Shown piece by piece: positions 27,343-36,954 of a DNA stretch of 64,000 nucleotides. The stretch is from Halomonas meridiana (GTDB lineage: Bacteria > Pseudomonadota > Gammaproteobacteria > Pseudomonadales > Halomonadaceae), in the NCBI RefSeq assembly GCF_009846525.1, contig NZ_CP024621.1, positions 248,001 through 312,000 on the forward strand, written 5' to 3'. A program made the translations under genes and the position numbers. The notes under the pieces were generated by a model. It did no database searches. It was not told where the DNA came from and saw only the letters and a program-made list of their open reading frames with translations. Position 1 is the stretch's first letter; the number at the start of each line of letters is the position of its first letter.

Positions 27343-29307
27343 ATGAGGTTAAGCAACGCGATGAAAGAGCTGCTCCACCGCTTATCCATGCGGTATAAAT
27401 TTGCCTTGGTACTGGTGTTTCCGTTGATGGCACTGGGCTGGTTCGCCACCAGCGGTGTGATAGAGCGAAAAGCCGCTGTGACGGAGCTGTCTCGTATGCA
27501 GGCGCTGACGGCGCTGGCGCAACAGGCAGGCCACTGGGTGCATCAAGTACAGCTAGAGCGAGGTATGACGGCTGGCTTTCTGGGCAGCCAGGGTAACGCC
27601 TTCGGTAACCGCTTGAGTCAGCAACGCCCCGCGACCGAGGCGGCTGCCGAGGCGTTCTTCCAGCAGCGCCAAGCGTTGGACGCAGGGCAACTCAGTACAG
27701 GGTTGAGCGCGCTGCTGACGGAGATCGACCAGCGCTGGCAAGGCGTTCCACCCCTGCGCCGCCAAGTTGACCAGCTCGGCGTGCCAGCCCCGGAGGCATT
27801 GGCCCACTATACGGGGCTGAACAGTGCGCTCATGACGCTGGTGGGCGAGCTGGCGCACTTAACGGGGCAGGGCACCATCACGCGTCAGCTGGCTGCGTAC
27901 TACAACCTCCTCGAAGCGAAAGATCTGGCAGGTATCGAGCGAGCGCTACTCTCGAACGTGTTTGCGGCAGACGTGATGACCGACAGCACGCTTCAGCGGT
28001 TGCTTTCGCTGGTGGGGGCCGAACAAAGCTTCCTAGAATCGTACCGTGTACTGTCTGACGACACCCAGCGCGAAGCGCTCAGTCATGCGCTGAGTGGCCC
28101 TGAGATCGAGCGGGTGTTAGAGCGCCGAGCGCTGGCGATTCAGCAAAGCAGCGATTACGGCGTGAACCCCGAAGAGTGGTTCGATTGGCAAACCGTCAAG
28201 ATTGGCCGTTTGAAAGCCCTGGAAGACAGCGCCGCAGCGGCCATCATCACGACCACCGAGGCACTGAAACAGCAGGCTCAGCAGGCGCTATGGGGGTACT
28301 TGAGCATCGCCGTCATGGCCACGATGGTGGCGATTGGGATCGCCATACTGATTGTGCGCACTATCACTCGACCGCTGCGGCAGGCCCTGGTGAGCATTGC
28401 CTCCCGGGGGGATGACCTGACCCAGCGTCTGCCCGTTATCGGCAGTGACGAACTCTCCAAGCTTTACCAAGCCGTCAACGATGCCTCTGCGCAAACGGAG
28501 CAGCTGGTGGCAGACATGAAGCGCAATGCGCATGCTGTTGCACTCGCCAGTAATGAGATCGCCCAGGGTAATCAGGACTTGGCGCAGCGCACCGAAGAGC
28601 AGTCCGCCTCGCTGGTGCAAACCGCGTCGAGCATGGAGCAGATGACCGCCACCGTGCGTCAAAATGCGGAAAATGCGCATCAAGCCCAGCAGATGACGGG
28701 CGATGTCGCCGCCCAAGCGCAAGAGGCCACGGACGTGGCGAGGCAGGCGCGTCAAGCCATGCAGCACATTCTTCAGGCAAACGAGCAGGTCACCTCGATC
28801 GTGGCCGCCATCGATAACATCGCCTTTCAAACCAACTTGTTGGCGCTAAATGCCTCTGTGGAGGCAGCGCGAGCCGGGGAGCATGGGCGAGGCTTTGCTG
28901 TCGTGGCCGACGAGGTGCGCAAACTGGCCAGCCGTAGCGCCGAAGAGGCCGATCAGATTCGTCGGTTGATCGACAACAACGTGGCGCGTATTAGCGAAGG
29001 GGAGTCGCTGGTCTCCACCACGAGCACCACGCTTGCGCACATTGCCGAGCGAGTGCAGCACGTGGCGGCGCTGGTCGATGAGATCGCCACGGCGAGCCAT
29101 GAGCAGTCAGCCGGTGTCGAGCAAATTAGCCATGCGATGGCTCAGCTCGAAGACGTTACCCAGCAGAACGCGTCCCTGGTAGAGCACGTCGCCACGGCGA
29201 GTCGTTCGCTGGATGAGCAGGCGGACGAAATGTCGACGCTGGTGAGCCGATTCCAGGTGGGAGAGCCATCCACCCGCGAGCATCGCCAGGTCGCTTACGC
29301 TGAATGA
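27343..29307 (+). CDS. Methyl-accepting chemotaxis protein with NIT sensor
   Basis: A 654-residue chemoreceptor. It has a membrane helix at ~20-40, a periplasmic nitrate/nitrite-sensing (NIT) type domain at ~50-300 ([13 protein letters not shown] start), a second helix at ~318-338, a HAMP domain, and a long coiled-coil signalling domain with the tip [21 protein letters not shown] and EVRKLASRS. Glu/Gln pairs ([17 protein letters not shown]) are likely methylation sites. It has no pentapeptide CheR tether. The ligand is inferred only from the NIT fold. Confidence 0.9.
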   Translation: MRLSNAMKELLHRLSMRYKFALVLVFPLMALGWFATSGVIERKAAVTELSRMQALTALAQQAGHWVHQVQLERGMTAGFLGSQGNAFGNRLSQQRPATEAAAEAFFQQRQALDAGQLSTGLSALLTEIDQRWQGVPPLRRQVDQLGVPAPEALAHYTGLNSALMTLVGELAHLTGQGTITRQLAAYYNLLEAKDLAGIERALLSNVFAADVMTDSTLQRLLSLVGAEQSFLESYRVLSDDTQREALSHALSGPEIERVLERRALAIQQSSDYGVNPEEWFDWQTVKIGRLKALEDSAAAAIITTTEALKQQAQQALWGYLSIAVMATMVAIGIAILIVRTITRPLRQALVSIASRGDDLTQRLPVIGSDELSKLYQAVNDASAQTEQLVADMKRNAHAVALASNEIAQGNQDLAQRTEEQSASLVQTASSMEQMTATVRQNAENAHQAQQMTGDVAAQAQEATDVARQARQAMQHILQANEQVTSIVAAIDNIAFQTNLLALNASVEAARAGEHGRGFAVVADEVRKLASRSAEEADQIRRLIDNNVARISEGESLVSTTSTTLAHIAERVQHVAALVDEIATASHEQSAGVEQISHAMAQLEDVTQQNASLVEHVATASRSLDEQADEMSTLVSRFQVGEPSTREHRQVAYAE

Positions 29308-29494
29308 CATAGCGTCGATCACGCCCAGGGAGCCTTGCGCTCCCTGCGGTATGCTGTGCGGGTGACGGCGTGCCATACAGGAAAAAAGCGCGTTGATTCA
29401 GCGCTGTTGAATCTAAAACACGGGGAAGGAGACGGTGTTAATATGACCAAAAGACATTAAATCACCAACACTTATAAGAGGAGAGCAGAGACGC

Positions 29495-31297
29495 ATGTGC
29501 CCGCCCTTGAATGACACACAAGAGCAGTCTTTGCCTCAGCCAGCCGCACGTTCAGCCTCCCTCCCCGTTGACGCTGTGGCGATGTCGGTCCTAGATGCCG
29601 GTACGCCGCTGGCACCCGCCGAGTCGGCGTTTCGCTACGCCAACGAAGCCATCATCATTACCAACGCCGATAACGCCGTCGTGGATGTGAATCCTGCGTT
29701 CAGCGAGCTGACGGGCTTGGCGCTGAGCGAGGTGCAGGGAAAAACCCCCGAGGCGTTCAGCATTCTCCCCTTGGACGATAGCCGCACCACGCGCTTGATG
29801 CGTGAAGAGCTGCAGCTTCGCGACCGTAGCAAAGGGCAGATCAGCTACCGTAGCCACGACGGTCAGTTCTATCCGGGCATGATGTCGATCAATCGGGTGC
29901 GCGATGAGCAGGGGCAGGTGGATCATCATGTGATCGTGCTGGCGGACCTGTCGGCCATTCCATCCCACGCACGCCATTTGAACCGTGAAGTCTATTTTGA
30001 CGCATTGACCGGTCTGCCCAACTTACAGCTATTGACGCAACTGATTCAGGAGTCGATTCAGCACGCCGAAAACCGCCAGCTACCGCTGGCCGTCTGCGCC
30101 CTCGATATCGACCATTTTCAGCGCATCAATGACCGACTGGGCCCGCAGATTGGCGATGCGCTGCTGACCGCCTTTGCGCAGCGGATCAGTCACCTGCTGT
30201 TTGGTGATGACGTGCTGGCGCGCATCGGCGGCGATGAGTTCGTATTGCTGCTGCATCACGGTGTCGAGGAAGCCTTTTTCGAGAAGTTGCTTGCGTCGAT
30301 TCGCCAGCCGCTGCTGATCGAAGGGCAAACGATTTACCTCACCGCCAGTCTTGGTATTACCTGCTATCCCGACGACCACGCTCAGGGTGACGTGCTGCTG
30401 CGCCACGCCAATCAGGCGATGTACCGAGCCAAGCAGCGTGGACGCGACACCTATCACTTTTTCGACTCCCATCAGGATCGCAGGCTTCAAGTGCGTCATG
30501 AGCAGCGACAGCGCTTTATGGATGCGATTCACCACGACGAGCTGCGCCTGTTCTATCAGCCACAGGTCGATATGCGCAGTGGCTGCGTCGTGGGCGTCGA
30601 GGCGCTGATCCGCTGGCAGCATCCTGAACTTGGGCTGCTGTCGCCGGGCGATTTCTTGCCGATCATCGATGGCACGCCGTTAGAGGTGGATCTGGGAGAG
30701 TGGGTATTGGAGCACGCGCTGCGTCAGCTCGCCCTGTGGCAAAGCGAAGGGATGGCGCTGCCCGTGAACGTCAATATCAGCCCGTCACACCTGTTGGTGA
30801 ATACGTTCAGCCAGCGTCTGGCGGAGCTACTGGCGCGCTATCCCACCGTGTCGCCCTCGCTGTTAAAGCTTGAAGTGCTCGAAAGTGCCGCCATGCACGA
30901 TGTGAAAGCCGCGCTGAAGAACATGGCCCGCTGCCAAGCGTTAGGCGTGGGGTTTGCCATCGATGATTTCGGTACGGGATTCTCATCGCTGACCCACTTA
31001 CGTCAGCTGCCCGTCAACCTGATCAAGATCGACCAGAGTTTCGTACGCGATATGCTGAGCGATCAAAATGACATGGCGATCGTGGAGAGCGTGATTTACA
31101 TGGCCAACCGGTTCCAACGATCCATGCTCGCGGAGGGCGTGGAAACGCTGGACCATGCGAAAGCGCTCATGGCATTGGGCTGCGAGCTGGCTCAGGGCTA
31201 CGGAATTGCACGCCCGATGCCCGCGGAATCGGTGCCCGAGTGGATGGCTCACTGGCCCGAACGGCAAGATTGGAAAGGGTTGACGATGCTACAGTAG
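29495..31297 (+). CDS. PAS-GGDEF-EAL c-di-GMP enzyme
   Basis: A 600-residue cytoplasmic protein. A PAS domain spans ~45-155 (FRYANEAIIITNADNAVVDVNPAF). The GGDEF domain has an intact motif (ARIGGDEF, ~244). The EAL domain is intact (VEALIRW, Glu369; DDFGTGFSSL; AEGVET). There is no membrane segment and no LOV cysteine. Upstream of 29495 a CTTATAA and an AGGAGAG ribosome site are present. The net activity is unknown. It is one of four such proteins in the first 37 kb. Confidence 0.92.
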   Translation: MCPPLNDTQEQSLPQPAARSASLPVDAVAMSVLDAGTPLAPAESAFRYANEAIIITNADNAVVDVNPAFSELTGLALSEVQGKTPEAFSILPLDDSRTTRLMREELQLRDRSKGQISYRSHDGQFYPGMMSINRVRDEQGQVDHHVIVLADLSAIPSHARHLNREVYFDALTGLPNLQLLTQLIQESIQHAENRQLPLAVCALDIDHFQRINDRLGPQIGDALLTAFAQRISHLLFGDDVLARIGGDEFVLLLHHGVEEAFFEKLLASIRQPLLIEGQTIYLTASLGITCYPDDHAQGDVLLRHANQAMYRAKQRGRDTYHFFDSHQDRRLQVRHEQRQRFMDAIHHDELRLFYQPQVDMRSGCVVGVEALIRWQHPELGLLSPGDFLPIIDGTPLEVDLGEWVLEHALRQLALWQSEGMALPVNVNISPSHLLVNTFSQRLAELLARYPTVSPSLLKLEVLESAAMHDVKAALKNMARCQALGVGFAIDDFGTGFSSLTHLRQLPVNLIKIDQSFVRDMLSDQNDMAIVESVIYMANRFQRSMLAEGVETLDHAKALMALGCELAQGYGIARPMPAESVPEWMAHWPERQDWKGLTMLQ

Positions 31298-31313
31298 TGC
31301 GGAGAACAGGCCG

Positions 31314-31955
31314 TTAGGCGGCCTGCTCGGGAGGCTTCGGCTCATCATTGGCAGGCACGTCTCCCGGCTGCTCGGTGGCGCGGGCCTGGTTCATTTCGCT
31401 CTGTTCACGAGCCGCTTCCAGTTTGGCTTCTAGCAGGTACTGGCGCGCTTGAGCGGCCACCTGCAGATCTTTCGGTGACGGGTCCGCGGGAGCCAGGGCC
31501 GCTGCAATGACGGTCTGCATTTTCTCCACCGTGGCCTGCGGGTCGCCGGGAACGGGGCCGTAATCGATCGACACCTCTCCAGCCACTGCATAACGTTTAC
31601 CGTCCGGGCCGACTTCGTACTCATAGGTAGCGCCTCCCGTGTAGGGGGCACCAACGGTTTGGTGGGCCATTTCGTGCTGGCGCACTTCGCGATCGGTTTG
31701 CTTGAGCTGTTCGAGCTGCTGAATCTCTTCCGGTGCCAGCGGCGTGCCGTCGGGCCGAGTAGGGCCGGTGGGCGTTTCGCTGGCACGGCTCTCGTCGCTT
31801 TCGCTGACGTCGTCGGAGGCTGGAGCGCTCAGCCCACGGTCAACACCGGCTTCCCGGCTCTCCACCTCATGACGCAATACCCGTGCAGTAGGCACGTTCG
31901 GTGAGGTCCAGCCAGCTGACGTGGCGGAAAACGAGGTGATAGAGGAAAGATCCAT
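31314..31955 (-). CDS. SprA-related family putative metallopeptidase
   Basis: A 213-residue protein of the SprA-related family. The core LKQTDREVRQHEMAHQTVG contains HEMAH, a zincin-type HExxH motif, followed by the family YTGGATYEYEVGPDGKRYAVGGE-like region and an Ala/Gln-rich helical C-terminus. The N-terminal ~70 residues are low-complexity. No signal peptide is seen. Enzymatic activity has not been shown for most of the family, so it is inferred. It is convergent with the GGDEF-EAL gene. Confidence 0.85.
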   Translation of the reverse strand: MDLSSITSFSATSAGWTSPNVPTARVLRHEVESREAGVDRGLSAPASDDVSESDESRASETPTGPTRPDGTPLAPEEIQQLEQLKQTDREVRQHEMAHQTVGAPYTGGATYEYEVGPDGKRYAVAGEVSIDYGPVPGDPQATVEKMQTVIAAALAPADPSPKDLQVAAQARQYLLEAKLEAAREQSEMNQARATEQPGDVPANDEPKPPEQAA

Positions 31956-32028
31956 AAGCGGTTACCGATATTGGCGGCCATTTCAGTTAGCATAGAGTAT
32001 CTGTGAGCCAGCCGAATTGCGCAACGTT

Positions 32029-32256
32029 ATGCACTCCATCGACGTCATTCTTCATCTAAGTGTCACCGAATGTCTGGCCTACTACGAAGGCCGGTACGAT
32101 AACGTGCGGGCGCGCAGTGTGGATGGTCGTTGGGTCGTGTTCCCCGCCCACGCCGTGCAGCGGGTGGTGGGCCATGAGGGAGTGCATGGTGTCTTTCGGA
32201 TTACGTTTACCGATCAAGGCCGCTTTCACCATATTGTTCCATTAAACCGCTATTGA
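32029..32256 (+). CDS. DUF2835 family protein
   Basis: A 75-residue protein with the DUF2835 layout: SVTECLAYYEGRYDNVRARSVDGR, then VVFPAHAVQRVV and a C-terminal FRITFTDQGRFHHI strand. The function is unknown. ATG 32029 is preferred to an upstream TTG. It is divergent from the SprA-related gene and overlaps the next frame by a few bases. Confidence 0.8.
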   Translation: MHSIDVILHLSVTECLAYYEGRYDNVRARSVDGRWVVFPAHAVQRVVGHEGVHGVFRITFTDQGRFHHIVPLNRY

Positions 32257-32264
32257 GTCTGTTT

Positions 32265-32648
32265 ATGCACCCGCACGATGCCACGATGACGCTTTACGAA
32301 CTGATCTATTCCGTGATTCCCAATTTAAATACCGCCGAGCGTTTAGTGTGCAATACCTTAGATAGCCTAATCGAGTCTGCCGAAAACCCTCTCGATATTT
32401 TTAAACGCACCGAACAGCGTCAGGCTTTTAATTTAGAGATTCACCGCGTTCGTATGAATATCGAACATCTTCTGTCGCGTTATCGCGCCGATGTGGATGA
32501 AATATTGCGCACGGAAGGGGGCGTTAAAGGGCCGGTGATTCAGCCTGACGCGTTAGAAGCCGATGCCATTCAAAGCGCGATCGATATCTATCAACACGTG
32601 CGTGCTTTTCAACGCGGCGAGCGCAGCCATCCTTTACCGCGACGATAG
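32265..32648 (+). CDS. Hypothetical protein, 127 aa
   Basis: Not recognised. It is a soluble, mostly helical protein with no cysteine-rich or catalytic motif; TLYELIYSVIPNLNTAERLVCNTLDSLIE and a second amphipathic helix (QRQAFNLEIHRVRMNIEHLL) suggest a small helical bundle. ATG 32265 is used; TTG 32253 would overlap the upstream stop. Codon choice is more A/T-rich (TTA, ATT, AAT) than in its neighbours, hinting at a different history or low expression. Confidence 0.65.
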   Translation: MHPHDATMTLYELIYSVIPNLNTAERLVCNTLDSLIESAENPLDIFKRTEQRQAFNLEIHRVRMNIEHLLSRYRADVDEILRTEGGVKGPVIQPDALEADAIQSAIDIYQHVRAFQRGERSHPLPRR

Positions 32649-32763
32649 ATCTACATGGCATTAATATTGCCTGTATAATGTGGCTCATGCATCAGGATTA
32701 CCCGCCTGATTGCCTGCAGCTGGCCTACCCGGCCGTCGCTGCTTACACATTAGGAGATCACCC

Positions 32764-33342
32764 ATGTCTGCCTTACCCGTCACACTGATGGTGGCCCGTC
32801 GCGTTGCGAATGGCCGTTACCAAGATTTTCATCGCTGGCTCAATGAAGGGCGCGAGCTGGCCGCTGACTTTCCCGGCTACCTAGGGTCTGGTGTGCTAGC
32901 CCCCCCTCAAGACGACGATGAGTTTCAGATTATCTTCCGTTTCGAGAACCAAGCATCGCTGGCCGCCTGGGAGCACTCGGCGTCTCGTCATGCGTGGTTG
33001 GAGCGCGGCAAAGGACTCTACGATGCGCCACACGAGCACCGAGCGACCGGGCTGGATGCATGGTTCAACGTGAGCCCCGGTGTGACGCCGCCGCGCTGGA
33101 AGCAAGCGGTGGCCGTTTGGCTGGCCTTTTTCCCGATTTCGCTGCTGTTTCAGTGGCTTTTCGGCGGTGTACTGGCCGACTGGGCGCTCGTGCCCCGTGT
33201 GCTCGTGAGCACATTAATGCTGACTCCGGTCATGGTGTTTGTATTCATACCGCTATCGACACGTTTATTGGCGCCCTGGTTACAAGGCAAGTGGTCGCCG
33301 ATGGATCTTTTAGCCCGTTTAAAGACGCAGCATAGAGCGTGA
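32764..33342 (+). CDS. Antibiotic biosynthesis monooxygenase-like membrane protein
   Basis: A 192-residue protein. The N-terminal ~95 residues form an ABM-type ferredoxin-like domain (RRVANGRYQDFHRWLNEG, FRFENQASLAAWEHS). Two hydrophobic helices follow at ~110-130 and ~140-165. Proteins of this kind are membrane-tethered and of unknown substrate. ATG 32764 has TAGGAGAT upstream, and a TATAAT at 32674-32679 may be its -10 box, though no good -35 is seen. Confidence 0.8.
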   Translation: MSALPVTLMVARRVANGRYQDFHRWLNEGRELAADFPGYLGSGVLAPPQDDDEFQIIFRFENQASLAAWEHSASRHAWLERGKGLYDAPHEHRATGLDAWFNVSPGVTPPRWKQAVAVWLAFFPISLLFQWLFGGVLADWALVPRVLVSTLMLTPVMVFVFIPLSTRLLAPWLQGKWSPMDLLARLKTQHRA

Positions 33343-33412
33343 TACATCGCTCAGGAGCGGCCTTTTAACTCTTAAACATATAGTAAAACAACGGCTTAAA
33401 CGTTTGAAAAAG

Positions 33413-33442
33413 CAAGGGGCGAACATCGGTGTTCGCCCCTTG
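33413..33442. terminator. Hairpin terminator, probably bidirectional
   Basis: A perfect 13-bp stem (33413-33425 with 33430-33442) and a 4-base loop. A T-rich stretch follows on the plus strand and a CTTTTTC on the minus strand. It lies 71 bp after the monooxygenase-like gene. Confidence 0.6.
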
Positions 33443-33577
33443 TTGCATTTGCACACTCGCCATCGCTTTCTCCATGGGGTTCAACGCTGTAATAGTGCTA
33501 AGCTGAGAAAGCTTGCAGTCAATGGATAACTGACATCTGCGTGAAGCAGATGTATCAAGTCGCCTCATGGAGTAGTT

Positions 33578-34249
33578 ATGATCCGCGTTCACCATCTTGA
33601 AAAGTCCCGCTCTCACCGTGTTTTATGGCTTTTAGAGTCTTTGAATCTCGATTATGAGATAGAAGTTTACCAGCGTGACAGCAAGACTCAGCAGGCGCCG
33701 GACGCGTTGAAAAAAGTGCACCCGCTGGGCAAATCGCCGGTCATCACCGATGGCGACTTAACGATTGCGGAGTCAGGGGCCATCATCGATTACCTGGTGA
33801 ACCGTTACGGTAACGGGCGGCTTCAACCCGCCGCCGATGCCGGTGAGGAGTGGGTCAATTATCGCTATTGGCTGCACTATGCGGAAGGCTCGTTAATGCC
33901 GCTATTGGTCATGGGGCTCGTGTTTAACCAAGTGCCCAAACAGTCGCCCTGGTTCATCAAGCCGCTGGCCAAGGGCATTAGCGATACCGTACGTAAACGC
34001 TTCATTCAGCCTCAGTTAACGCAGCATATGGATATGATGGAGTCCCACTTGGCGACGCGCGGCCATTTTGCCGGCGAGTGGCCCAGCGGCGCCGACATTC
34101 AAATGAGTTTTCCGCTTCAGGCGTTAAAAGCGACCCAGTCACTGTCCGAATATCCGGCCATTGCGGCATTCGTGGAGCGGGTCGAGAACGACTCTGCTTG
34201 GCAGCGCGTGGTGGAGCGCGCAGGGCCGTTAACCATGCCGGGTGAGTAA
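33578..34249 (+). CDS. Glutathione S-transferase family protein
   Basis: A 223-residue GST. The thioredoxin-fold N-terminal domain has LEKSRSHRVLWLLESLNLDYE with a Ser near residue 10 as the likely glutathione-activating residue, and the GSH-binding cis-Pro (GKSPVI) and ESGAI motifs. The C-terminal domain is all-helical. It conjugates or isomerises small electrophiles; the substrate is unknown. AAT-rich spacer and GGAG precede the ATG. Confidence 0.92.
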   Translation: MIRVHHLEKSRSHRVLWLLESLNLDYEIEVYQRDSKTQQAPDALKKVHPLGKSPVITDGDLTIAESGAIIDYLVNRYGNGRLQPAADAGEEWVNYRYWLHYAEGSLMPLLVMGLVFNQVPKQSPWFIKPLAKGISDTVRKRFIQPQLTQHMDMMESHLATRGHFAGEWPSGADIQMSFPLQALKATQSLSEYPAIAAFVERVENDSAWQRVVERAGPLTMPGE

Positions 34250-34257
34250 CGCCTACC

Positions 34258-36861
34258 ATGCGGCGCAAGGGAGTGTTCGCGTTGAACCGGATGCCAAGCA
34301 ACCGTTCTGCCAAGCGCTTGACGTGTTCTGCCATGGGGGCGGTGGCGCTCTGTTACGTGCTTGGGTGGAGCGCCCTGGCACAGGGCGACACCTCGCTTAG
34401 GGTCGGGGTCTATCATAATCCGCCGAAACTGTTTGCGGGCGAGCAGGGCCAACTGCGCGGCGTGCTGGGCGAATTGCTGGAAGCCATGGCACAGCAGGAG
34501 CAGTGGCAGTTAGAGAGCCGCCTGTGTGATTTCCAGCAGTGTCTCACGCTGCTGGAGCAAGGGGAGATCGACCTGCTGCCGGATGTCGCTTGGAGCGAAG
34601 AGCGTGCCGGGCGTTTTGCGTTTCATCGCGAGCCGGTGATGCATAGCTGGTCCCAGCTCTACCAAGCCAACGACAACCGCGTTGAAGCCATCCTGGATTT
34701 AGAGCAGCAGCGAGTCGCCGTGGTGGATGGTTCGATCCAGCAGAGCTATCTTGCCGCCGTGACCGAGCGATTCGATATCCGCGTCATCTGGATGCCGGTG
34801 GACAGCTTCGCCGCAGGTTTTCAAGCCGTGGCACGCGGTGACGCTGATCTCGTAGCCTCCAACCATCTGTTTGGTGACTGGCGAGCCCGGGATTACGGCC
34901 TGCGTGAAACGCCGATCATATTTCAGCCCTCGCGCCTCTTTTATGCCGCCTCGCCCTCCCTATCTGCCGATGTGCTAGAGCGCATCGACACCACGCTGCT
35001 AACGTGGAAGGACGATGTGGATTCGGTGTACTACCAAACGCTCAGCGCATGGCGCTCGGGCGGCGCGACCGAGACGCTGGTTCCCCGCTGGCTGTGGTGG
35101 GCCTTAGGGCTGTTGATCGTCGTGTTGGCGCTGGCCGTAGGGGCCTCACTGCTGCTCCGGCGGCGGGTCAGTATCAACCGCGCCAAGCTCTCCACCAATG
35201 AACACCTGCTGACCACGATCCTCGACAGTGTCGATGCGTATATCTACATCAAAACGCCGTCGCTGGAGTACCGTTACGTCAATCGACAAATCAGCGAGTT
35301 GTTCAAGCGGACGCCAAAAGAGATTCTCGGCAAGCGCGATGACGCCTTTTTCGACCCCGCCAGCGCGGCCGAAATGGCCGAAATCGACCAGCAAGTGCTC
35401 TCTTCGGGCAAAAAAGTCACGGTAGAAGAGCACAACGTGCTAAAGGGCGAGGAACGGGTACGCACTTTCCTGTCGATCAAAATGCCGCTGGAGATGTCCC
35501 CCGGGGAAGCGCCGTGCCTGTGCGGTATTTCCACCGAGCTGACTGAATATTTAGAGATGCAGTCCCGCACCCACCACCTGGCGTTCTACGATGCGCTAAC
35601 GGGGCTGCCCAACCGACGCCTGCTGCTGGAGTCGCTGGCAGAGGCCACCGACCCCGATAGAGGGCCTAGTGGTTACAGCGCCGTACTGATCGTGGATTTG
35701 GACAACTTCCGACTGGTCAACGACATTCAGGGGCACGAGAGCGGTGATCAACTGCTAATCAACGTCGCGCAGCATCTCAAGCAGCGCCTGAGCGACGATG
35801 CCACGCTGGCACGTTTTAGTAGCGATGAGTTCGTCGTGCAGGTCAATGGCTTGGGCGAGCGGCAAAGCGATGCGGCTGCCAACGCTGAACGGCTGGGGCG
35901 CCAGCTTTTGGACACGGTATCGCAACTGCGCAACGACCGCGCTCTACCGATCAGCGCCAGTATTGGTATCACGCTGTTCGACGGTGAAGGCCTAGGCGTC
36001 AACAGCGTGCTGCAGCAGGCCGATATGGCCCTACAGCAGGCCAAAGCGGCTGGCGGCAACACCCTGCGCTTCTTCAATGTCGATATGCAAACTAGCGTGC
36101 TGGAGCGGGCCAGTCTCGAAGGGGATTTGCACCAAGCGCTAGAGCGTAACGAACTGGCCCTGCACTATCAGGTGCAGGTCGACCACCAGGGGGCCACCAC
36201 CGGCGTGGAGGCGCTACTACGCTGGTACCATCCCCAGCGCGGCTGGGTATCGCCCGGTACCTTCATCCCGCTGGCCGAAGAGAACGGACTGATCGTGCCC
36301 ATCGGCTACTGGGTGTTGCAGTGTGCCTGCGAGCAGCTGGCCAAGTGGTCGCATCAGCCGGCCTACGCGGGGCTGACCATTTCGGTGAACGTCAGCTCGG
36401 TGCAGTTCCAACAACCGGAATTCGTGCGTAACCTCGAAGGGTTGCTGGCGCAAACCCAGGCCCCGCCAGGTCGACTGGTGTTGGAAGTGACCGAAAGCCT
36501 GTTGATGCGCGAACCCACCCGGGTGCGTAATACCATGCTCAAACTTCGCACCCAGGGCATTCGTTTTGCGCTGGACGACTTTGGAACTGGCTACTCATCG
36601 CTGAGTTACCTAAAGCGCTTGCCGCTGGACGAGCTGAAGATCGATCAATCCTTCATCCGTGAGCTGCTCACCGACAAGACCGACGCTGCCATCGTGGATA
36701 CCACCATCTTGCTGGCGGTGAGCTTGGGGCTGACGGTGGTGGCCGAAGGGGTCGAGAAGAAAGAGCAGTTGGATTGGCTGAAGGGGCACGGCTGCTATCG
36801 TTATCAGGGGTACCTGTTTGGGCGGCCTACGCCTATCGAGTACCTGTTCGAGAGCTACTGA
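34258..36861 (+). CDS. SBP-PAS-degenerate GGDEF-EAL signalling protein
   Basis: An 867-residue membrane protein. Order: signal sequence, periplasmic solute-binding domain of the amino-acid type (~45-275), membrane helix (~280-305), PAS (~315-430), GGDEF, EAL. The diguanylate cyclase motif is degenerate: ARFSSDEF near 521, with two Ser replacing both Gly, so cyclase activity is unlikely. The EAL domain is intact (VEALLRW, Glu651; DDFGTGYSSL; AEGVEK). It therefore probably acts as a ligand-regulated c-di-GMP phosphodiesterase. A start at ATG 34288 would give a more typical signal peptide. Confidence 0.9.
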   Translation: MRRKGVFALNRMPSNRSAKRLTCSAMGAVALCYVLGWSALAQGDTSLRVGVYHNPPKLFAGEQGQLRGVLGELLEAMAQQEQWQLESRLCDFQQCLTLLEQGEIDLLPDVAWSEERAGRFAFHREPVMHSWSQLYQANDNRVEAILDLEQQRVAVVDGSIQQSYLAAVTERFDIRVIWMPVDSFAAGFQAVARGDADLVASNHLFGDWRARDYGLRETPIIFQPSRLFYAASPSLSADVLERIDTTLLTWKDDVDSVYYQTLSAWRSGGATETLVPRWLWWALGLLIVVLALAVGASLLLRRRVSINRAKLSTNEHLLTTILDSVDAYIYIKTPSLEYRYVNRQISELFKRTPKEILGKRDDAFFDPASAAEMAEIDQQVLSSGKKVTVEEHNVLKGEERVRTFLSIKMPLEMSPGEAPCLCGISTELTEYLEMQSRTHHLAFYDALTGLPNRRLLLESLAEATDPDRGPSGYSAVLIVDLDNFRLVNDIQGHESGDQLLINVAQHLKQRLSDDATLARFSSDEFVVQVNGLGERQSDAAANAERLGRQLLDTVSQLRNDRALPISASIGITLFDGEGLGVNSVLQQADMALQQAKAAGGNTLRFFNVDMQTSVLERASLEGDLHQALERNELALHYQVQVDHQGATTGVEALLRWYHPQRGWVSPGTFIPLAEENGLIVPIGYWVLQCACEQLAKWSHQPAYAGLTISVNVSSVQFQQPEFVRNLEGLLAQTQAPPGRLVLEVTESLLMREPTRVRNTMLKLRTQGIRFALDDFGTGYSSLSYLKRLPLDELKIDQSFIRELLTDKTDAAIVDTTILLAVSLGLTVVAEGVEKKEQLDWLKGHGCYRYQGYLFGRPTPIEYLFESY

Positions 36862-36900
36862 ACCACTGGCCGCATACCAACATAAGACGCCCGAAAACAG

Positions 36901-36931
36901 AACACCCGCCCAGGTTGCCTGGGCGGGTGTT
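36901..36931. terminator. Bidirectional terminator between convergent genes
   Basis: A perfect 14-bp stem (36901-36914 with 36918-36931) and a 3-base loop. It lies between the GGDEF-EAL gene and the end of nhaD on the other strand, 23 bp past the nhaD stop. Confidence 0.8.
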
Positions 36932-36954
36932 GTGCATAGCGACTCAGCAGAGCG

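Noticed and set aside
33365-33616. Minus-strand frame of 83 codons between the monooxygenase-like and GST genes
   Set aside because: It runs through a perfect 13-bp hairpin, overlaps the GST start, has no clear ribosome site and no recognisable domain.
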